Assembly (NCBI GenBank): GCA_934540955.1
Contig: CAKTCY010000041.1
Coordinates: 1 to 20,242, forward strand
Length of the DNA: 20,242 bases
Reading direction: 5' to 3'
From: an uncultured Faecalibacterium sp.
GTDB taxonomy: Bacteria > Bacillota > Clostridia > Oscillospirales > Ruminococcaceae
This document shows, in pieces, positions 6,474 through 14,880 of the stretch (the first letter of the stretch is position 1; the number at the start of each line of letters is the position of its first letter). The position numbers were made by a program, and so were the translations under genes. The notes beneath the pieces are model-generated. The model saw nothing but the letters and a program-made list of their open reading frames with translations. It ran no database searches and was not told the origin of the DNA.

Positions 6474-7036
6474 GTGTAGATACCCCTCTCTGTTACAAAG
6501 GCGTCCAGCCGCTGGTCGTGGGCGTCCACGGCGGCACGGGGGACGCGCTGAACCTCCAATGCAATGCCGATCTTCACCGCCCGGGTGCAGCGGGGCAGGT
6601 AGCGGTCGTAGTAGCCCTTGCCCATGCCCACCCGGTAGCAGTCTGCGTCAAAGGCGGTGCAGGGCACCAGCACCAACTCCAGCTTCTCCGGCTGCAAAAG
6701 GACAGAGCGCTCCGGCACCGGCGTGCGGATGCCGTACTGTCCCACCGCCCAGCCGTCCGCGCCCGGCACGGCTGCGGTAAGGGTAAAGCCCTCGCCGCAC
6801 ACCGGGTAGGCCACCGTCTTGCCCTGCCGGGCGGCTTCGGCAGCCACGGCGGCAAGGTCGGCTTCGCCCCCAAAGGCTGCGTAGAGCAAAAGGGTATGGG
6901 CGGCGCGGTAGGCGTCCAGCTCCAGCACCCGGCGGCACAGCGCCGCGTTGGCGGCGGCGCGCTGCGGCGCATCCAGCGCTTTGCGGGCGGCACGGCCTGC
7001 GGCGCGCTGCGCCTGTTTTTCCTCGGCAATGGTCAT
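6464..7036 (-). CDS. 5-formyltetrahydrofolate cyclo-ligase (5,10-methenyl-THF synthetase)
   Basis: A 190-residue protein of the usual size. The C-terminal signature VPCTAFDADCYRVGMGKGYY followed by DRYL is the family's substrate and ATP-binding loop, and the N-terminal basic stretch (KQAQRAAGRAARKAL) corresponds to the KxxLRxxxxxxR region. The enzyme uses ATP to turn 5-formyl-THF into 5,10-methenyl-THF, recovering a dead-end folate that SHMT can generate as a side product. It is first in the operon with fchA and folD and diverges from glyA (SHMT). ATG 7036 is preferred over an in-frame GTG at 7045 because GAGGTG lies at the proper distance. Confidence 0.93.
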   Translation of the reverse strand: MTIAEEKQAQRAAGRAARKALDAPQRAAANAALCRRVLELDAYRAAHTLLLYAAFGGEADLAAVAAEAARQGKTVAYPVCGEGFTLTAAVPGADGWAVGQYGIRTPVPERSVLLQPEKLELVLVPCTAFDADCYRVGMGKGYYDRYLPRCTRAVKIGIALEVQRVPRAAVDAHDQRLDAFVTERGIYTWK

Positions 7037-7112
7037 ACAAAACACCTCGCTTCACCTGTGGGGGAGGATACTTGAAAAATATACAAAATCGGCAGCGCAT
7101 TTTTATACAAAC

Positions 7113-7141
7113 ATAATAAACACTTCAGACAAAAAAAGCAA
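7113..7141 (-). promoter_or_regulatory. Promoter of the folate operon
   Basis: On the minus strand TTGCTT (7136-7141), 17-base spacer, TATTAT (7113-7118). About 75 bases of leader precede the cyclo-ligase start. Confidence 0.7.
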
Positions 7142-7161
7142 GCCTTTTGGCGAAAAGAGGA

Positions 7162-7190
7162 TTGAAGCCGCCGCCGCTTTCTGCTATGAT
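7162..7190 (+). promoter_or_regulatory. Promoter of glyA
   Basis: TTGAAG (7162-7167), 17-base spacer, TATGAT (7185-7190). It is divergent from the folate operon promoter with 20 bases between the -35 boxes. The glyA leader holds a short hairpin AGCGCC/GGCGCT (7206-7222). Confidence 0.7.
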
Positions 7191-7266
7191 TATCTTATAG
7201 CAACAAGCGCCGTGCGGGCGCTGCGCTGCGAGGACCTACAACATTTTGTGGAGAGGGGCAAGTAAA

Positions 7267-8520
7267 ATGTACAAGGATATGATGGACACCATCGGCATGG
7301 TCAATGCCGCCGACCCGGAGCTGGGCGCAGCCATGGAGCGGGAACTGACCCGGCAGCGCGAGAATATTGAGCTGATCGCCAGCGAGAATATCGTTTCGCC
7401 CGCCGTGATGGCAGCGATGGGCAGCGTGCTGACCAATAAGTACGCCGAGGGTCTGCCCGGCAAGCGCTACTACGGCGGCTGCGTCTATGTGGACGAGGTG
7501 GAGAATATTGCCATCCAGCGCGCCTGCCAGCTGTTCGGGGCAAAGTACGCCAACGTCCAGCCCCATTCCGGCGCACAGGCCAACCTTGCCGTGTATTTTG
7601 CCCTGCTGGAGTTGGGCGATACCGTCATGGGCATGGACCTTTCGCAGGGCGGTCACCTGACCCACGGTTCCCCGGTGAATATGTCCGGTAAAAACTACCA
7701 CTTCATCTCCTACGGCGTCGGCGCAGACGGCGTCATCGACTACGCCGAGCTGGAAAAGCAGGTGCGCAAGGTGCGCCCCAAGATGCTGGTGGCGGGCGCT
7801 TCCGCCTACCCCCGCGCCATCGATTTTGAAAAGCTGGCCGAGATCGCCCACGGCTACGGCGCATACCTGATGGTGGATATGGCGCACATTGCCGGTCTGG
7901 TGGCGGGCGGTCAGCACCAGAGCCCCGTGCCCTACGCCGATGTAGTGACCACCACCACCCACAAGACCCTGCGCGGCCCCCGCGGCGGCCTGATTTTGAC
8001 TAACAACCCCATCATTGCCAAGCGCATCAACTCGGCAGTGTTCCCCGGCACGCAGGGCGGCCCGCTGGAGCACGTGATCGCGGCAAAGGCCGTCTGCTTT
8101 GGCGAGGCACTGAAGCCGGAGTTCAAGGAATACGCCCGTAAGATCGTGGAAAATGCACAGGCACTGGCTGCGGCTTTGCAGCAGCGCGGGGTCAAGCTGG
8201 TATCCGGCGGCACCGACAACCACCTGATGCTCATCGACCTGCGGGACGAGGAGTGCACCGGCAAGGATCTGGAGCAGCGTTTGGACAGCGTGCACATCAC
8301 CGCCAACAAGAACACCGTCCCCGGCGAGACCCGCAGCCCCTTTGTGACCTCCGGCGTGCGTCTGGGCACCCCGGCTGTCACCACCCGCGGCATGGGCGCA
8401 GCCGAGATGCAGGTGATCGCGGACTGCATTGCAGACTGCATCTGGCACTATGAGGAAAAGAAGGACGAGATCAGCGCCCGCGTCCTGCGCCTGACCCGGG
8501 AGTTCCCGCTGTACCAGTAA
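7267..8520 (+). CDS. glyA: Serine hydroxymethyltransferase
   Basis: A 417-residue cytosolic PLP enzyme of typical length. It converts serine and THF into glycine and 5,10-methylene-THF, the main source of one-carbon units. Signatures: [11 protein letters not shown] near residue 35, [15 protein letters not shown] (57-71), Asp204 and His207 at the cofactor, and the PLP lysine K233 in [17 protein letters not shown] 7267 has GAGAGGGG eight bases upstream; an upstream TTG at 7246 overlaps that ribosome binding site and is unlikely. Its divergent partner operon processes the methylene-THF it makes. A strong hairpin follows at 8541. Confidence 0.98.
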   Translation: MYKDMMDTIGMVNAADPELGAAMERELTRQRENIELIASENIVSPAVMAAMGSVLTNKYAEGLPGKRYYGGCVYVDEVENIAIQRACQLFGAKYANVQPHSGAQANLAVYFALLELGDTVMGMDLSQGGHLTHGSPVNMSGKNYHFISYGVGADGVIDYAELEKQVRKVRPKMLVAGASAYPRAIDFEKLAEIAHGYGAYLMVDMAHIAGLVAGGQHQSPVPYADVVTTTTHKTLRGPRGGLILTNNPIIAKRINSAVFPGTQGGPLEHVIAAKAVCFGEALKPEFKEYARKIVENAQALAAALQQRGVKLVSGGTDNHLMLIDLRDEECTGKDLEQRLDSVHITANKNTVPGETRSPFVTSGVRLGTPAVTTRGMGAAEMQVIADCIADCIWHYEEKKDEISARVLRLTREFPLYQ

Positions 8521-8540
8521 AAGAAAAGCGTAAATGATAA

Positions 8541-8586
8541 GGCATCCGCAGCCGTTCTGCCAAGTGCAGGGCTGCGGATGCCTTTT
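8541..8586 (+). terminator. Intrinsic terminator after glyA, just before cobO
   Basis: GGCATCCGCAGCC (8541-8553) pairs perfectly with GGCTGCGGATGCC (8570-8582), followed by TTTTGC. The tail ends only ten bases before the cobO ribosome binding site and no promoter is visible between, so cobO may depend on read-through. Confidence 0.8.
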
Positions 8587-8608
8587 GCTACAAAAAAGGA
8601 GAAGAACG

Positions 8609-9124
8609 ATGGAAAGCTTAGGCCTTTTGCATCTGTATTACGGCGACGGCAAGGGCAAGACCACAGCCGCCATGGGGCTTGCCATGCGGGCACTGGGCAG
8701 CGGAAAGCGTGTGGTCATCGTGCAGTTTTTAAAGGGCGGGCAGAGCGGGGAGATCCCGCTGCTGGAGCAGCTGGGCGCCACCGTTTACCGGGGCAAGGCC
8801 GGGCAGAAATTCGTCTTTCAGATGAACGAAGCCGAAAAGGCCGCTACCCGCGCTTTGCAGAACAAAAACCTTGCGGCGGCGCTGGCGCAGCCCTGTGATC
8901 TGCTGGTGCTGGACGAAGCCGGCAGCGCATGGGAGCTGGACATGGTGGACAAAGCCCTGCTGCAGCAGGCGGTGCTGCACCGTCCCGCCGGGCAGGAGTG
9001 CGTCCTGACTGCCCACGCAGCCCCCGGGTGGATGCTGGACGCCGCAGATTACCTCACCGAGATGTGCTGCCGCCGCCACCCCTACCAGAAGGGCGTCGCC
9101 GCACGGAAGGGCGTGGAGTATTAA
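8609..9124 (+). CDS. cobO: Cob(I)yrinic acid a,c-diamide adenosyltransferase (CobO/BtuR type)
   Basis: A 171-residue protein with the hallmark N-terminal P-loop YGDGKGKTTAAMGLAMRALG (11-30), then RVVIVQFLKGG, and LLVLDEAG as the Walker B region. The family ends in a ...RHPYQKGVAARKGVEY-like tail, present here. The enzyme transfers adenosyl from ATP to Co(I) of corrinoids, the step that makes coenzyme B12. It is slightly shorter than the E. coli enzyme, mainly at the N-terminus, as is usual in Clostridia. ATG 8609 is set by AAGGAG (8596-8601). No other B12 gene or cobalamin riboswitch is in the window, so it may serve corrinoid salvage. Confidence 0.95.
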   Translation: MESLGLLHLYYGDGKGKTTAAMGLAMRALGSGKRVVIVQFLKGGQSGEIPLLEQLGATVYRGKAGQKFVFQMNEAEKAATRALQNKNLAAALAQPCDLLVLDEAGSAWELDMVDKALLQQAVLHRPAGQECVLTAHAAPGWMLDAADYLTEMCCRRHPYQKGVAARKGVEY

Positions 9125-9131
9125 GGTCATA

Positions 9132-9172
9132 GTAAAAGGAGCTGTTGCGCAGAATGCAACAACTCCTTTTAC
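9132..9172. terminator. Bidirectional intrinsic terminator between cobO and the nuclease-helicase gene
   Basis: GTAAAAGGAG and TGTTGC on the left pair with GCAACA and CTCCTTTTAC on the right, with one unpaired base on each side. A/T-rich outer parts give a U-run on either strand. Confidence 0.85.
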
Positions 9173-9176
9173 AGTT

Positions 9177-11666
9177 TTATACATCCCAGAACGCTGCCAG
9201 CGCCGTTTCCAGCGCGGCGGTGCCGGGCAGATACCGGATGTGCTGCCAGTGCGGCGGGAACAGGCGGGCGGTGTCGGGCTGCGCAAAGCGGTCGTCCAAA
9301 AGCAGCACTACGCCCTTGTCCTGCGGGGTGCGCACCACCCGCCCGGCGGCCTGCAGCACCTTGTTCATGCCCGGGTAGCGGTAGGCGTAGTCGAAGCCGC
9401 AGCCGGACTGCTCCTCGTAATAGCGGCGCAGCATCTCCTGCCGGGGGTTCACCTGCGGCAGACCCACGCCCACAATGGCGCAGCCGATGAGCCGGTCGCC
9501 CACAAGGTCTACGCCCTCGCCGAAGATGCCGCCCATGACGGCAAAGCCCAGCAGCGTTTCGGCGGGGTGGGGCGCGAACTGTGCCAGAAACTCCGCGCGC
9601 CCGGCATCGTCCAAGCTGCGCTGCTGCACAAGGGTGGGAATGTCCGGCCAGCGGGCGGCAAAGGCCTCGTACACCTGCTGCAAATAGGCGTAGCTGGGGA
9701 AAAACGCCAGATAGTTGCCGGTCTTGCCCTTTGCCAGCGCCGCCAGCGCATCGGCTACGGCGGGCACACTGGCTTCCCGCTGGCGGTAGCGGGTGGAGAT
9801 GCCCGGCAGGCAGAACAGCCCCAGATTTTCCGGCGGGAAAGGGCTTGGCAGCGCCACCGCCCGGGCATCGGTGCAGCCCAGCACAGTGCGGTAGAAAGCG
9901 GGCGGGGTCAAGGTGGCGCTGAACAGCGCCGCGCTGCGCCCTGCCGCCAGACTGGCGTCCACAAAGGGTGCAGGGTCTAAGCAGAGCAGGTGCAGCTCCA
10001 GCTCGCTGCCCCGGGCGGTGAGCTGGGTGACAAAATGGCTGTCGTACCGGTCTGCCGCGCGGGCGATGTCCTGCAAGGCAAAGTATAACTCCAACAGCTG
10101 CGCGTGGGCGGGGTCCTCGGGGTTTTGTTCCAGCCAGTCCTGTAAAGGGGTGTGCACCGCCCGCAGTGCAGCGGGCAAAGCAGCGGGCAGCTGCTGCAAA
10201 AACACGGTGCCATCCCGGGCGTACAGCGGCTGCGGCAGGGCAAAGTCCGGGGCAGCTTCGGCGGGCAAAAGGCTTACCTGTGCAGGCTCTGTCTCCCCGG
10301 CAGGTTCGGCGCCTGTGCGGGGCGCAGCCTGTGCGCAGGCCTTGCGCGCCGCCAGAAAGACTTTATCCGCCTTGGTCAGCGCGGTTTTCAGGCTGCTTTT
10401 GCCCTTGCCCAGCACTCGCTTTGCCTCGGTCAGGCTGCTTTTGGCAAACTGCGCCGAGTACATGGCGCGGGCTCTGTCCGGCAGGTTGTGCGCCTCGTCA
10501 ATGAGGAACAGCCAGTCCCCGGCGGCGTCAAAAAAGCGCTTCAGGTGCACCACCGGGTCAAACAGATAGTTGTAGTCCCCGATGACCACATCGCACCACT
10601 CGCTCAGATCGAGCCCCAACTCAAAGGGGCACACCGAGAACTGCCGGGCGGTGTCTGCCAGCGCGGCGCGGCTGAAACTGCCGCTGCCGTCCAGCAAAGC
10701 CGCCAGCGCATCCTTGCGGCGGTCGTAGTAGCCGTTGGCAAAGGGGCACACCTCCGGCAGGCAGGCGGGGTGTCCTTCGGCGTCCGGGTGCAGACAGGCC
10801 TTTTCCTTGGCGGTCAGGGTCACGCTGCGCAGGGCAAGACCGGGCTGTGCAGCACGCAGCCGCGCCACCGCGTCCTCGGCGGCGGCTTGGGTGGTGTTGC
10901 GGGCGGTCAGGTAGAACAGCTTTGCACCGCAGCCCTCGCCCATGGCCTTCAGGGCAGGGAAGAGGGCGCTCATGGTCTTGCCGATGCCGGTGGGCGCCTG
11001 ACAAAAAACGCGGGTGCCGCCCTTGCAGCCGGTTCTTTTTCCGGCACGGCAGGCGCGGTACACCTCGCCCGCCAGCGCCCGCTGCCCGGGGCGGTACTCC
11101 GCAAAGGGAAATTGCAGCGCCGCAAGGCTCTGGCTGCGCCGGGTGTCCCAGTCCAGCTGCCGCTGCGCCCACGGGGCGTACTGCGTTAAAAGCTGCTGCA
11201 AAAACTGTTCCAGCTGCTGCCGGGTGAACTGCCGGGTAAAGCGCAAAATCTGGTCGGTGTCAACCTGATAATAGGTCAGCCGCACCGCCAGCGCTTCCAG
11301 CCCCTGCTGGCTGCTGTAAATGGCGGCATACACCATACCCTGCGCCCAGTGGCAGGGGTTCAGCGCCTCGGTGATCTCCTCATAGGGGACAGTGGTGGTC
11401 TTGATCTCGTCAATGGTCACAGTGCCGGTTTCGTCGGTGAAAATGCCGTCTGCCCGGCCCTCCAGTGTAAAGGCGAGGCCGCAGGCTTCCCGCTCCGTGC
11501 TGAGAAATACCTCGGCCTGATAGCCCTCCCCGGCGGCCTTTTGCAGCCTGCGGTGGATGCGTGCACCCTCGTTGGCGCGGTCAAAGCCGGTAAAGCGGCT
11601 GTCGATGCTGCCGGTGCGCAGCAAAAACTCCACCAGCTGCCGGATGGGCAGATGGATGCTTGCCAA
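9177..11666 (-). CDS. RecB-type nuclease fused to a Rad3/XPD/DinG-like Fe-S helicase
   Basis: An 829-residue protein with two parts. Residues about 1-170 are a PD-(D/E)XK nuclease of the RecB/Cas4 type: His38 (ARIHRRL), Asp73 (GRADGI), Glu87-x-Lys89 (DEIK) and Gln109/Tyr113 (AQGMVYAAIY). From about 180 on is a superfamily 2 helicase: APTGIGKT (224-231), DEAH (390-393), and C-terminal motifs GEGVDL and QAAGRVVRTPQDKG. Four cysteines (291, 302, 307, 346) between motifs I and II match the Fe-S cluster of XPD and DinG. Such enzymes unwind DNA 5' to 3', and the nuclease domain suggests end or flap processing; the exact role is not established. The start is TTG at 11666, with GGAGGTG just upstream and no nearby ATG. 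It lies 23 bases after the ATPase gene. Confidence 0.93.
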   Translation of the reverse strand: MASIHLPIRQLVEFLLRTGSIDSRFTGFDRANEGARIHRRLQKAAGEGYQAEVFLSTEREACGLAFTLEGRADGIFTDETGTVTIDEIKTTTVPYEEITEALNPCHWAQGMVYAAIYSSQQGLEALAVRLTYYQVDTDQILRFTRQFTRQQLEQFLQQLLTQYAPWAQRQLDWDTRRSQSLAALQFPFAEYRPGQRALAGEVYRACRAGKRTGCKGGTRVFCQAPTGIGKTMSALFPALKAMGEGCGAKLFYLTARNTTQAAAEDAVARLRAAQPGLALRSVTLTAKEKACLHPDAEGHPACLPEVCPFANGYYDRRKDALAALLDGSGSFSRAALADTARQFSVCPFELGLDLSEWCDVVIGDYNYLFDPVVHLKRFFDAAGDWLFLIDEAHNLPDRARAMYSAQFAKSSLTEAKRVLGKGKSSLKTALTKADKVFLAARKACAQAAPRTGAEPAGETEPAQVSLLPAEAAPDFALPQPLYARDGTVFLQQLPAALPAALRAVHTPLQDWLEQNPEDPAHAQLLELYFALQDIARAADRYDSHFVTQLTARGSELELHLLCLDPAPFVDASLAAGRSAALFSATLTPPAFYRTVLGCTDARAVALPSPFPPENLGLFCLPGISTRYRQREASVPAVADALAALAKGKTGNYLAFFPSYAYLQQVYEAFAARWPDIPTLVQQRSLDDAGRAEFLAQFAPHPAETLLGFAVMGGIFGEGVDLVGDRLIGCAIVGVGLPQVNPRQEMLRRYYEEQSGCGFDYAYRYPGMNKVLQAAGRVVRTPQDKGVVLLLDDRFAQPDTARLFPPHWQHIRYLPGTAALETALAAFWDV

Positions 11667-11689
11667 GGCGTTTCACCTCCGTTTTTACG

Positions 11690-12775
11690 TTATCCTACCC
11701 CGAACAGCTCCATGCACTGGGCGGCTGCGGCATCCACCTGTGCAAAGTCCACGGCGGTGCGGTAATAGGTCTCCAGTTCATCGTGGCAGCTTTTTGCCTG
11801 CGCCATCAGGGCACAGGCCTGTTCCAGCAGTTCGGCAGCGGCGCGCTCGTTGAAGCGCAGCCTTGCACGGCAGGCAGAAAGGTTTTCTCTATCCACAAAG
11901 CGGCTGCACCGCACGGTCTGCGCCGCAGACAGCCGCACCGGATGCCAGCGGTTGTCGGTCAGGAACGCCAGCCGCAGGGAGGGGATGATAATGTGGTCGA
12001 TCTTATCCTCCGGGTGCATGGCGCAGGGGCAGGTGATGATGTGGTAGCCCCGCGCCAGCGCCTCGGCGCGGATGAGCTCCAGCAGCAGGCGGGAGACTGC
12101 CCCGTAGTCGTCCCGGAAGAGGATGCATTGGTCTGCCAGCGCCTGCACCGTGCCCTGATAGAACACCTCGCCCTTGGGCGTGATGGCCGAGAGCAGCCGC
12201 AGCTGCTCGGAGCCCATCTCCTCGGTGCGGGGCAAAAGGCGGGTGCACAGCCGCTTGACGTAGCGGCGCACTTTTTCAAAGTTTGCGCTGCACGCTTCGG
12301 CGCGGCGGCTGTCCAGCAGCAGGCTGCCCGCCGAGGCCACATACCGCGCCGCCCGGCTGCGCAGCAGCTGGTTGCGGGCAAACAGGGCGGTCACCTCGTC
12401 CTTGTGGGGGTGCAGGGCATCGGCGTCAATGGTGTGGTACAAACTCAGCACCCGCTCGTCTGCGCCGGGGGCTTCCGGTTCCACCACATGGGGCGCGGTG
12501 GCGTCGATGATGGCGCGTTTCTGCCGTAGGAACACCACCCCGTCCAGACTGTCGGGGTCGCTGGCGCAGTGGATGCGCTGGATGGGCTCGCCTTTATCCT
12601 GCGCGGCGCGCGCCAGACGCTTCATCAGGGTAGATTTGCCGCAGCCCGGCCCGCTTTTGAGCAGCACCAGCTGCATCCCGGGCTCCCGGCGCAGCGGCGC
12701 AAAGTAGCCCTTGAACCCGGCGGGCGTTGTAGCGCCCAAAAAGAAATCCACAGAAGGATGCACGGAACTTTCCAT
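11690..12775 (-). CDS. PRK06851-like P-loop ATPase with a degenerate second nucleotide site
   Basis: A 361-residue protein resembling the clostridial PRK06851 family of unknown function, which I recognise from the tandem layout. The first half has Walker A SGPGCGKSTLMKRL (about 41-54), then HCASDPDSLDGVV and DATAPHV. The second half repeats the pattern, ending CPCAMHPEDKIDHIIIPSL, but where the second Walker A should be it reads LFRDDYGAVSRLLLELI, with no Gly-Lys-Ser/Thr. So one site should bind nucleotide and the other probably does not. ATG 12775 has GAGGTG upstream. It sits between a uracil-DNA glycosylase gene and a nuclease-helicase gene, all on one strand with short gaps, so a DNA-maintenance link is possible but unproven. 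Confidence 0.85.
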   Translation of the reverse strand: MESSVHPSVDFFLGATTPAGFKGYFAPLRREPGMQLVLLKSGPGCGKSTLMKRLARAAQDKGEPIQRIHCASDPDSLDGVVFLRQKRAIIDATAPHVVEPEAPGADERVLSLYHTIDADALHPHKDEVTALFARNQLLRSRAARYVASAGSLLLDSRRAEACSANFEKVRRYVKRLCTRLLPRTEEMGSEQLRLLSAITPKGEVFYQGTVQALADQCILFRDDYGAVSRLLLELIRAEALARGYHIITCPCAMHPEDKIDHIIIPSLRLAFLTDNRWHPVRLSAAQTVRCSRFVDRENLSACRARLRFNERAAAELLEQACALMAQAKSCHDELETYYRTAVDFAQVDAAAAQCMELFGVG

Positions 12776-12788
12776 ACAAAAACACCTC

Positions 12789-12814
12789 GCTTTTGCTTTA
12801 CAGTATGCAAAAGC
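12789..12814 (-). other. Inverted repeat just upstream of the ATPase ribosome binding site
   Basis: GCTTTTGC (12789-12796) and GCAAAAGC (12807-12814) form an 8-bp hairpin between the glycosylase stop and the ATPase start, touching the GAGGTG site. There is no U-run, so it is more likely a translation or mRNA-stability signal than a terminator. Confidence 0.4.
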
Positions 12815-12834
12815 GGTGCGGTTGGTTCCTGTCC

Positions 12835-13407
12835 TTATCTATTATAGGTATGCTCGCACACGGCGGCAATGGTGTCCCGCAGCACGGTAAAGTCCGCAAA
12901 GGCCTCGGGCTTGTTCTGGGGCTGGCGCAGCAGGGCGGCGGGGTGGAAGGTGCCCATGAACAAAATACCGCCCTTCTCAATGATCTGTCCGTGCTCCCGG
13001 GTGACGGAAAAATCCTGCCGGATCATCCGCTGGGCGGCAACGCGCCCAAGGCAGACCACGATTTTGGGCTGCAGCAGCCGGAACTGCTCCCGCAGCCACG
13101 GCATACAGGCTTCGCTCTCGGCGGGCAGCGGGTCGCGGTTCTGGGGCGGGCGGCACTTGACGATGTTGGCGATATAGCAGTTTTTGGTGCGGTCAAGGTC
13201 GATGGCAAACAGGTATTTGTCCAGCAGCTGGCCGCTGCGCCCCACAAAGGGCAGACCCTGCTCGTCCTCGCTTTGGCCGGGACCCTCGCCCACAAACAGC
13301 ACCTCGGCGTCCGGCACGCCCTGCCCGAACACCACGTTCGTCCGGGTGGCGCACAGCTCGCACCGGGTGCAGGCAAGGCATTCGGCCTTTAAAGTATCCA
13401 TATCCAT
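12835..13407 (-). CDS. Family 4 (Fe-S) uracil-DNA glycosylase
   Basis: A 190-residue enzyme that removes uracil from DNA to begin base-excision repair. Motifs: GEGPGQSEDEQGLPFVGRSG (41-60, water-activating and uracil-binding loop), CYIANIVKCRPPQNRDP, and the DNA-intercalating loop FHPAALLR. Cys13, Cys16, Cys85 and Cys101 match the spacing of the 4Fe-4S ligands in this family. ATG 13407 is chosen because AAGGAG (13417-13422) lies nine bases upstream; ATG 13416 would touch that site. Upstream, TATATT (13475-13480) with a poor -35 is a weak promoter candidate, divergent from pta. It heads the group with the ATPase and nuclease-helicase. Confidence 0.94.
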   Translation of the reverse strand: MDMDTLKAECLACTRCELCATRTNVVFGQGVPDAEVLFVGEGPGQSEDEQGLPFVGRSGQLLDKYLFAIDLDRTKNCYIANIVKCRPPQNRDPLPAESEACMPWLREQFRLLQPKIVVCLGRVAAQRMIRQDFSVTREHGQIIEKGGILFMGTFHPAALLRQPQNKPEAFADFTVLRDTIAAVCEHTYNR

Positions 13408-13501
13408 GGAGAACATCTCCTTCAAAATCAGTATGATATTTTATTCACAAATAAAACAAGGCTTTCTCCCCTAAAATATAGCACAAAAACACAATTTTGT
13501 C

Positions 13502-13529
13502 TTGAACTTTTTGCCGTCTGTGCTAGAAT
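13502..13529 (+). promoter_or_regulatory. Promoter of pta
   Basis: TTGAAC (13502-13507), 16-base spacer, TAGAAT (13524-13529) with an extended -10 TG at 13521-13522. It gives a leader of about 65 bases. Confidence 0.75.
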
Positions 13530-13603
13530 AAAGAAGAAAGGCATCCTTGTGTCCAACAGACGCGGGAGGCAAATTTTGGAAAGCAATTTCGGAGGTAATC
13601 ACA

Positions 13604-14629
13604 ATGGCTGATATGTTTGCACCGCTGGTAGCACAGCTGAAGGCAAATCCCAAGACGATCGTGTTCACCGAGGGCAATGACCCCCGCATTCTGGAGGCCG
13701 CAAGCAAGCTGCTGGCCGAGGGCGTGCTGAAGGTCGTTATGGTGGGCAACGAGGCAGAGTGCAAGGCTGCTGCCGCCGCCGGTAACTTTGATATTTCCGC
13801 TGCCGAGATCATCGACCCGGAGAACTACGCCGGCTTCGATGAGATGGTCAGCACTATGGTGGAGCTGCGCAAGGGCAAGCAGTCCGCAGAGGAGTGCACA
13901 GCCCTGCTGAAGAAGTCCAACTACTTCGGCACCATGCTGGTGAAGATGGGCAAGGCTGACTGCCTGCTGGGCGGCGCTACCTACTCCACCGCCGATACCA
14001 TCCGTCCCGCTCTGCAGCTGGTCAAGACCAAGAAGGGCGCACATCTGGTGAGCTCCTGCTTTATTCTGGACCGCGACTGCGGCGAAGAGGGCCTGAAGCG
14101 CATTGCCATGGGCGACTGCGCTGTCAACATTGATTACACCGATACCGTCGATAAGGCTACCGGCGAGGTCAAGGTCTCTGCCGCTTCCAAGCTGGCAGAG
14201 GTGGCTGTGGAGACTGCCCGCACCGCAAAGCTGTTCGGCATCGACCCGAAGGTGGCTGTGCTGAGCTTCTCCACCAAGGGCTCCGGCAAGGGCGGCACCG
14301 TGGCACTGAGCCACGACGCTACCATCAAGGCGCAGGAGATGGATCCCGAGCTGGCAGTGGACGGCGAGCTGCAGTTTGACGCAGCCGTTGCTCCCGAGGT
14401 GGCACAGGTCAAGTGCAAGGGCAGCAAGGTGGCTGGTCAGGCCAACACCTTCATCTTCCCCTGCATCGAGGCCGGCAACATCGGCTATAAGATCGCACAG
14501 CGTCTGGGCGGCTACGCTGCCTACGGCCCCATCCTGCAGGGCCTGAACGCTCCCATCAACGATCTGTCCCGCGGCTGCAACGCAGACGAGGTGTACAAGA
14601 TGAGCCTGATCACCGCTTGCCAGTCCTGA
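13604..14629 (+). CDS. pta: Phosphate acetyltransferase
   Basis: A 341-residue single-domain Pta. It interconverts acetyl-CoA and acetyl phosphate in the cytosol, the first step of acetate formation and ATP gain, or the reverse for acetate use. Family signs: PKTIVFTEGNDPRILEAA near the N-terminus, KKSNYFGTMLVKMGKADCL, VLSFSTKGSGKG, and the C-terminal active-site block YGPILQGLNAPINDLSRGC. No acetate kinase gene is adjacent in the window. ATG 13604 has GGAGG (13591-13595) eight bases upstream; the longer in-frame opening lacks a binding site. Codons are highly biased (CTG, GGC, AAG), consistent with strong expression. Confidence 0.96.
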   Translation: MADMFAPLVAQLKANPKTIVFTEGNDPRILEAASKLLAEGVLKVVMVGNEAECKAAAAAGNFDISAAEIIDPENYAGFDEMVSTMVELRKGKQSAEECTALLKKSNYFGTMLVKMGKADCLLGGATYSTADTIRPALQLVKTKKGAHLVSSCFILDRDCGEEGLKRIAMGDCAVNIDYTDTVDKATGEVKVSAASKLAEVAVETARTAKLFGIDPKVAVLSFSTKGSGKGGTVALSHDATIKAQEMDPELAVDGELQFDAAVAPEVAQVKCKGSKVAGQANTFIFPCIEAGNIGYKIAQRLGGYAAYGPILQGLNAPINDLSRGCNADEVYKMSLITACQS

Positions 14630-14664
14630 ACTGCCAAACGGCTGAATAGCGTTTGATTTTTCAA

Positions 14665-14698
14665 AGACTGCCGTACTTTTGTGCGGCGGTCTTTTTTT
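14665..14698 (+). terminator. Intrinsic terminator after pta
   Basis: AGACTGCCGTAC (14665-14676), loop TTTT, GTGCGGCGGTCT (14681-14692): twelve pairs including two G-U pairs, followed by seven T. Confidence 0.9.
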
Positions 14699-14704
14699 GT
14701 GAGA

Positions 14705-14836
14705 ACGATTTGGAATGTCCTCCGCTCCCGTGAAAATGGGACAACGGCGCGTCCGCAGACGCGCCGTTGTCCCGAAATTATAAATCATAATTCCGCTGAA
14801 TATGGCCAAAGCACAGCGGAGGCCATTTTAAATCGT
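14705..14836 (-). repeat. Palindromic intergenic element, single complete unit
   Basis: The 22-base ends (14705-14726 and 14815-14836) are inverted copies with 19 matches, starting ACGATTT. Inside is a perfect 16-bp stem (14738-14753 with 14758-14773). Read on the minus strand the loop is TGCG and the stem is followed by ATTTTCAC. The block TTCCGCTGAATATGGCC (14791-14807) is the reverse complement of 1616-1632. It is related to the two units at 1586-1846. Because it is oriented on the minus strand, it does not serve as terminator for pta. Confidence 0.85.
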
Positions 14837-14880
14837 CCGGCGCGGCGTTTTTGCACCGGCAAAAACCAGCCGCGCCCCTC

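Noticed and set aside
7197..7266. Possible tetrahydrofolate riboswitch in the glyA leader
   Set aside because: The leader has only a short AGCGCC/GGCGCT hairpin; the conserved GGAGAGUA-type and core blocks of the THF class are not present.
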